NCBI GenBank assembly: GCA_958448635.1
Contig: CAUDEQ010000009.1
Location: forward strand, 1-44,628
DNA length: 44,628 nt
Source of the DNA: an uncultured Bacillota bacterium
GTDB lineage: Bacteria > Bacillota > Clostridia > Peptostreptococcales > Anaerovoracaceae
Reading direction: 5' to 3'
Position 1 is the first letter of the stretch; each line of letters begins with the position of its first letter. The translations under genes and the position numbers were made by a program. Shown one piece after another: positions 40,099 through 44,628 of this stretch. Under the pieces are notes generated by a model. The model saw only the letters and a program-made list of their open reading frames with translations, searched no databases and had not been told where the DNA came from.

Positions 40099-41643
40099 AT
40101 GGCGGACATTATCATTCCCGTGATAATTGGACTGGTTATGCTCATATTGGGGCTGCTGGTTGGATATATACTTAGAAAAAATGTTGGCGAAAAAACCATA
40201 GGTAATGCTGAACAGAAAGCCAAGAACCTGATCCTCGACGCCGAAAACAGAGCGGAGACGCTCAAAAAGGAAATGATTCTTGAGGCAAAGGAAGAGGCGC
40301 ACAGACAGAGGAGCGACGTAGAAAGGGAGATAAGGGAGAGACGAAATGAGATCCAGAAATCCGAAAGGAGACTGGTTCAAAAGGAGGAATCCATAGACAG
40401 AAAACTTGAAAATATTGAGAAAAAAGAAGAAAGCATCACAAATAAGGAAAAGAATCTGATAAACAAGCAGCAGGAAATGGATAAGCTGCTGGAAAAACAG
40501 CTGGAGGAATTGGAAAAGATATCGGGCTATTCCATAGAACAGGCCAGAGATATCATACTCCAGAAGGTGGAAAAGGAAGCAAGAAGCGATGCGGCTGCCC
40601 TGTATAAGGATATCGAAAGCAAGGCAAAGGACAACGCAGAGAAAAAGGCCAAGGAGATCATAACGGGAGCGATCCAGAGATGCGCTGCCGATCATGTGGC
40701 TGAGTCCACAGTATCCGTAGTGCCGCTTCCAAACGATGAGATGAAGGGAAGGATCATCGGCAGAGAGGGAAGAAATATCAGAGCCATCGAAACTCTGACA
40801 GGCATAGATCTCATCATAGACGATACGCCTGAGGCAGTCATCCTCTCGGGCTTTGATCCTGTAAGAAGAGAGATTGCAAGGCTTTCTCTTGAGAAGCTCA
40901 TCGTGGACGGAAGAATACATCCTGCACGCATCGAAGAGACCGTTGAGAAATCGGAGCGTGAAGTAAATGCCATAATCAAGGATGCAGGCGAGCAGGCAAC
41001 CTTCGAGGTGGGCATTCACAACCTTCACCCTGAGCTGATAAAGCTGCTGGGAAGACTGAAGTACAGGACCTCATACGGACAGAATGTGCTGAAGCACTCC
41101 ATCGAGGTGGCGCACCTGGCAGGACTTATGGCAGGCGAGTTGGGACTCGATATCACCCTTGCCAAGAGAGCAGGCCTGCTTCACGATATAGGTAAGGCCC
41201 TCGACCACGAGCGTGAAGGAACGCACGTCGATATAGGTATGGAGGTGCTGAAGAAGTACAAGGAAACAGAGGCTGTGATAAACGGTATGGCTGCACATCA
41301 CGGCGACTATGAGCCTAAGTCCATAGAGGCAGTACTTATTGCGGCGGCAGATGCACTTTCGGCTGCAAGACCGGGAGCAAGAAGGGAAACTCTCGAATCC
41401 TACATCAAGAGACTGCAGAAGCTCGAAGAGATCGCCAATACTACTGAGGGTGTAGAGAGATCCTTTGCTATTCAGGCGGGAAGAGAGATAAGAATAATAG
41501 CCAAGCCTGATGAGGTGGGCGATGATGCCATAGCTCTGCTGGCCAGAGACATTTCCAAGAAGATCGAGTCGGAGCTGGAATATCCGGGTCAGATCAAAGT
41601 AAATGTAGTGAGAGAAACAAGAGCCGTAGATTATGCGAAATAG
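40099..41643 (+). CDS. rny: Ribonuclease Y
   Basis: A 514-residue endoribonuclease of mRNA decay. The N-terminal membrane anchor (IIIPVIIGLVMLILGLLVGY) leads to a long charged coiled coil (about residues 30-190), a KH RNA-binding domain (MKGRIIGREGRNIRAIE) and the HD domain (HSIEVAHLAGLMAGELG, RAGLLHDIGKALDHEREGTH, NGMAAHHGDYEPK). Length and order are standard. A strong AAAAGGAGGT site precedes the ATG. It is a single-gene unit with its own promoter and terminator. Confidence 0.97.
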   Translation: MADIIIPVIIGLVMLILGLLVGYILRKNVGEKTIGNAEQKAKNLILDAENRAETLKKEMILEAKEEAHRQRSDVEREIRERRNEIQKSERRLVQKEESIDRKLENIEKKEESITNKEKNLINKQQEMDKLLEKQLEELEKISGYSIEQARDIILQKVEKEARSDAAALYKDIESKAKDNAEKKAKEIITGAIQRCAADHVAESTVSVVPLPNDEMKGRIIGREGRNIRAIETLTGIDLIIDDTPEAVILSGFDPVRREIARLSLEKLIVDGRIHPARIEETVEKSEREVNAIIKDAGEQATFEVGIHNLHPELIKLLGRLKYRTSYGQNVLKHSIEVAHLAGLMAGELGLDITLAKRAGLLHDIGKALDHEREGTHVDIGMEVLKKYKETEAVINGMAAHHGDYEPKSIEAVLIAAADALSAARPGARRETLESYIKRLQKLEEIANTTEGVERSFAIQAGREIRIIAKPDEVGDDAIALLARDISKKIESELEYPGQIKVNVVRETRAVDYAK

Positions 41644-41668
41644 CTGCGGCAAGCTAATTGATAATGAC

Positions 41669-41708
41669 GAAGCAATGTTCGGTTTTGCCGGGGATTGCTT
41701 CTGTTTTT
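41669..41708 (+). terminator. rny terminator
   Basis: GAAGCAAT (41669-41676) pairs with ATTGCTTC (41694-41701), with CGG/CCG inside, followed by TGTTTTT. It ends just before the next gene's ribosome binding site. Confidence 0.8.
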
Positions 41709-41720
41709 GAAAGGAATAAA

Positions 41721-42884
41721 ATGATTTATCTGGACAACAGCGGGACAACTAAACAATATCCCCGGGTAACGGAAGTGATGGTGAAGCACATGGAGGAGAT
41801 ATTCGGTAATCCGTCATCGCTTTACCAGCTCGGTGTGGACAGCGAAAAGTCTGTTAAAAACGCACGGAGACAGCTTGAGGCTGCCATGGGTCTTACGGGA
41901 GGCAGAGCAGTCTTCACCTCAGGCGGCACCGAGGCAGACAACATGGCGATTTTCGGAGCGGCCAAGGCGCTGAAAAGGCGAGGCAGGCGTATCGTGACCT
42001 CGATGGTGGAGCATCCGGCAGTGCTGGAATGCTGCAGGAGTCTTGAGAAAGAGGGCTTTGAGGTGATATACGTCGGCGTTGACAGACGGTGCAGGTTGGA
42101 TGAGGCACAGCTGGAGGCAGCCATAAACCATGAGACGATACTGGTCACGCTGATGCATGTGAACAATGAAACGGGAGCCATCATGCCGGTGGAAAAGGTA
42201 AGGGAAATGATGGACAGGGCGAAGGCTCCGGGAATTTTTCATACCGATGCCGTACAGAGCTTTGGAAAGCTTCCGCTTTGCAGCGATGCCGATGCTGTTT
42301 CCGTCAGCGGCCACAAGATACACGGACCTAAGGGAACAGGCGCCCTTTGGATAAGAGACAAGGTCAATATCCCGGCCTTCATCGAAGGCGGCGGTCAGGA
42401 GGGCGGCAGACGTTCGGGAACTGAAAATGTGCCGGGCATTGCCGGGTTCGGAGAAGCAGCCCAAATGAGCCGAGAGGATATCAGCGCTGAAATGTTGCGT
42501 ATCTCTCAGATGAGGCAGTATCTCATCGAAGGACTGAGGACATCTCTCGACGATATCATCGTAAACAGTCCGGAGGAGACAGGAGAGCAGGCGGGAATGT
42601 GCTGTGCGAGCGTGCTCAACGTGAGCTTCATGGGAACGAGAGGAGAGGTGCTGCTGCATACTCTGGAGCAGGACGGGATATATGTGTCCACGGGTTCTGC
42701 ATGTTCATCCAACAAAAAAGGACAGAGCCATGTGCTGAAGGCCATGGGACTTGGAGACAGACAGATAGAAGGAGCTATAAGATTCAGCTTTGGCAGGATG
42801 AACAGCGTTGATGAGATGGATGTGGTCATCGACAAGGTAAGCGAAGCCGTGAAGCGCTTCAGGAGGCTGGGAAGCTTCCGATGA
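41721..42884 (+). CDS. NifS/IscS-like cysteine desulfurase (probably serving ThiI)
   Basis: A 387-residue PLP enzyme that removes sulfur from cysteine. It starts MIYLDNSGTTKQYP. Family motifs are SGGTEADNMAIFGAAK, THVNNETGAI-type (HVNNETGAIMPVE), FHTDAVQSFGKLPL, SVSGHKIHGPKGTGALW (PLP lysine) and the active-site loop STGSACSSNKKGQSHVL. It is a group I NifS type with a long catalytic loop. The ATG at 41721 has AAAGGAAT upstream, so an ATG at 41658, within the rny terminator region, is rejected. thiI follows by 70 bases; in B. subtilis the NifZ desulfurase paired with ThiI has this arrangement. Confidence 0.92.
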   Translation: MIYLDNSGTTKQYPRVTEVMVKHMEEIFGNPSSLYQLGVDSEKSVKNARRQLEAAMGLTGGRAVFTSGGTEADNMAIFGAAKALKRRGRRIVTSMVEHPAVLECCRSLEKEGFEVIYVGVDRRCRLDEAQLEAAINHETILVTLMHVNNETGAIMPVEKVREMMDRAKAPGIFHTDAVQSFGKLPLCSDADAVSVSGHKIHGPKGTGALWIRDKVNIPAFIEGGGQEGGRRSGTENVPGIAGFGEAAQMSREDISAEMLRISQMRQYLIEGLRTSLDDIIVNSPEETGEQAGMCCASVLNVSFMGTRGEVLLHTLEQDGIYVSTGSACSSNKKGQSHVLKAMGLGDRQIEGAIRFSFGRMNSVDEMDVVIDKVSEAVKRFRRLGSFR

Positions 42885-42954
42885 CGGACGGTGATGCCTG
42901 ACTGAATGTTATCCATCCGTTGATGTTGAATAAGGGCATAGACAGGAGAATAAA

Positions 42955-44151
42955 ATGAGCGAAATAACGAACAATGAACATATTTTTATCGTAAGATGCG
43001 GCGAGGTGGCCCTCAAGGGCATGAACAAGCCGTACTTTGAGCGAATGCTGGTGGAGAGGATAAAAAAGCTCCTGAAGAAATTCGACGGTGTTTCCGTCAG
43101 AAGGCATGAAGGGCTGATCTTCGTCAGAGCAGATAAGAGTCTGGATAAGCAGGCTATAATCAAGGAGATATCAAAGGTATTCGGTGTAGCGTCCATAAGC
43201 CCTGCAGTGGAGTGCGAAAGCACCATGGAGGCCATCGGAAGGGCTGCAGTGGAGTACATGATGGAGGCCATAAATGAGAGGGGTGTAAGCACCTTCAAGG
43301 TGGAAGCAAAGCGTGCGGACAAGAGTTTTCCGGTAAAATCTCCTGATATAGGACGTCAGATAGGCGCTGCCGTACTCAAGGGCTGCAAGGTTCTCAAGGT
43401 AGATGTACATCACCCTGATTGTCTGCTGTTCGTGGACGTGAGACATGACAGGTCCTACATATATCAGGACAAGATACAGGGTTTCGGAGGACTGCCTCTG
43501 GGTACCAACGGCAAGGGTCTCTCGCTGCTTTCGGGAGGAATAGATTCTCCTGTGGCAACGTGGATGATGGCCAAGAGAGGTATGATGATAGAGGCGATCC
43601 ATTTTCATTCATACCCTTATACAAGTCAGCGAGCGCAGGAGAAGGTAGAGGAGCTGGCAAGGCTTGTCGCCACATACTGCGGAAGGTTCAAGATGCATGT
43701 GATAAATCTGCTTCCGATACAGGAGCAGATCGTTCAGAACTGCCCGGAGGAGGAAACCACCATACTCGTAAGGCGGTTTATGATGAGAATTGCTCAGAAG
43801 GTGGCGGAAAATACAGGCTGCGGTATGCTGATAACAGGTGAAAATCTCGGTCAGGTGGCGAGCCAGACTGCCGAATCCCTTATCGTAACGGATTCGTCGG
43901 TGACGATGCCTGTTATGAGGCCTCTCATCGCCATGGATAAGGTGGATATAATGGATAAGGCCATGGAAATCGGCACATACGAGACTTCAATACAGCCATA
44001 TGAGGATTGCTGTACGGTATTCCTTCCTAAGCATCCTGTGACAAAGCCTAAGCTTGAAAGGATACTGGAGTCTGAATCAAAGCTGGACTGCGAGGCGCTC
44101 ATTGCAGCGGCTGTTGAATCCGAAGAGGTCATCGACATCTATCCTGAATAA
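42955..44151 (+). CDS. thiI: tRNA 4-thiouridine synthase ThiI
   Basis: A 398-residue ThiI that adenylates and thiolates U8 of tRNA. The N-terminal ferredoxin-like and THUMP domains span IFIVRCGEVALKGMNKPYFE to VEAKRADKSFPVKSPDI. The PP-loop is LSLLSGGIDSPVATWMMAKR, followed by HFHSYPYTSQRA, LITGENLGQVASQTAESL and the conserved EDCCTVFLPKHP. There is no C-terminal rhodanese domain, so persulfide sulfur must come directly from the desulfurase encoded just upstream. A short AGGAG site precedes the ATG. Confidence 0.96.
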   Translation: MSEITNNEHIFIVRCGEVALKGMNKPYFERMLVERIKKLLKKFDGVSVRRHEGLIFVRADKSLDKQAIIKEISKVFGVASISPAVECESTMEAIGRAAVEYMMEAINERGVSTFKVEAKRADKSFPVKSPDIGRQIGAAVLKGCKVLKVDVHHPDCLLFVDVRHDRSYIYQDKIQGFGGLPLGTNGKGLSLLSGGIDSPVATWMMAKRGMMIEAIHFHSYPYTSQRAQEKVEELARLVATYCGRFKMHVINLLPIQEQIVQNCPEEETTILVRRFMMRIAQKVAENTGCGMLITGENLGQVASQTAESLIVTDSSVTMPVMRPLIAMDKVDIMDKAMEIGTYETSIQPYEDCCTVFLPKHPVTKPKLERILESESKLDCEALIAAAVESEEVIDIYPE

Positions 44152-44161
44152 TGCGCAGTAT

Positions 44162-44192
44162 AAAACGGCGGGAAATTCTTCCGCCGTTTTTT
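44162..44192 (+). terminator. thiI terminator
   Basis: AAAACGGCGG (44162-44171) pairs with CCGCCGTTTT (44181-44190), followed by more T residues. Confidence 0.92.
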
Positions 44193-44628
44193 GATTCATT
44201 CAGCCAGTTTCCACAGCAGCGCTTATCTGAGCGGCCATCTGTGGAAATTATCGTTATATTCTTCTGATTTTCCACATATACAGCTCATGTCACTGTTCGT
44301 TTGTGGAATCCATGATATGTTGCCGGCCAGTTGTCAGGCTGGTATTTCATGCGACTTTGCTGCATCGTTTTGGAATCTCAAAATAATGATAAGAGCATCG
44401 GGTTTTTGAGACTATTTCACTTTCTGATGTATAAAACTCTCCAAATTGGACGTATGGTAGCAGTTGTTTTGAGACTTTGAGCTTACCGGCTGCTCGGAGA
44501 CAACTAAAAAGTAACAAAATAGCTATATTAGTTACCGCCATTTGGAGACTTTTCCTTAAGGATGGCGCTCACAGCAGTTATGTCCGTATAATGGTGTAAA
44601 TTCAAAATTAACAAAAGTTTGAGCCATG
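44193..44628. other. Gene-free stretch with paired TTCCACA motifs and repeated GAGAC words
   Basis: No convincing gene is present. TTTCCACAG (44208-44216) and CTGTGGAAA (44239-44247) form a 9-bp inverted pair, and TTCCACA (44270-44276) and TGTGGAA (44302-44308) form a second. TTTTCCACA at 44268-44276 fits the loose DnaA-box pattern TTWTNCACA. Further right, words like TTTTGAGACTTT recur (44403-44413, 44467-44478, 44541-44553, and on the other strand near 44372 and 44434). Significance is unknown. Confidence 0.4.

Noticed and set aside
44367..44560. Possible CRISPR array from the recurring GAGACTTT words
   Set aside because: The words are short, degenerate, on both strands and unevenly spaced, and no cas gene is present.

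Overview
The window looks like chromosomal DNA from an anaerobic, endospore-forming Firmicute of the class Clostridia. The evidence is four sporulation genes (spoIIGA, sigE, sigG, sigK), strong AGGAGG-type ribosome binding sites, infC-rpmI-rplT, RNase Y, NrdR, a desulfoferrodoxin and hydrogenase-maturation genes (hypCDE). I cannot name the species; the order Eubacteriales is my best inference. I saw no rRNA, tRNA, CRISPR array, insertion sequence or prophage.

Layout. 1-680 holds the tail of an unrecognised gene and a small AT-rich LuxR-type regulator that appears frameshifted. 1015-3814 is a ybaK-hypC-hypD-hypE operon. 3995-8248 holds a metallo-beta-lactamase-fold protein, a LysO-type exporter and a MoxR ATPase/VWA pair, followed by lexA (to 9032) with an SOS box on its promoter. 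9371-14864 is the most distinctive accessory region. An NTF2-like gene on the plus strand and an acylating aldehyde dehydrogenase/class III aminotransferase operon on the minus strand each have a full-consensus sigma-54 promoter. A PAS-AAA-HTH sigma-54 activator gene and three matching palindromes (probable enhancer sites) sit just upstream of the operon. The enzymes resemble a taurine/sulfoacetaldehyde route, but the substrate is inferred.

15121-15860 is a thioredoxin/desulfoferrodoxin stress operon. 16060-20411 carries a histidine kinase with an apparently leaderless start, a response regulator whose output domain resembles DUF2294/MpsC, and an NhaC-type Na+/H+ antiporter. The infC-rpmI-rplT operon follows, with an attenuator leader and an AUU start for infC, and then spoIIGA-sigE-sigG. 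After these come a DeoC-like protein lacking the Schiff-base lysine, a small alarmone synthetase, a lipoprotein related to trigger factor, and a glycine-riboswitch-controlled AGCS transporter.

From 29511 onward lie ylmC, nrdR, cmk, a DUF1015 gene, a class B PBP behind a hairpin that covers its ribosome binding site, a sigK without a pro-sequence, a DUF1540 gene, radC, a PBP2 gene, minD, rodA (opposite strand), rny, a NifS-like cysteine desulfurase and thiI. The radC-PBP2-minD-rodA stretch looks like the usual clostridial mre/min locus without mreBCD, minC and minE. A two-hairpin intergenic repeat occurs three times in full and once in part, always in gene leaders.
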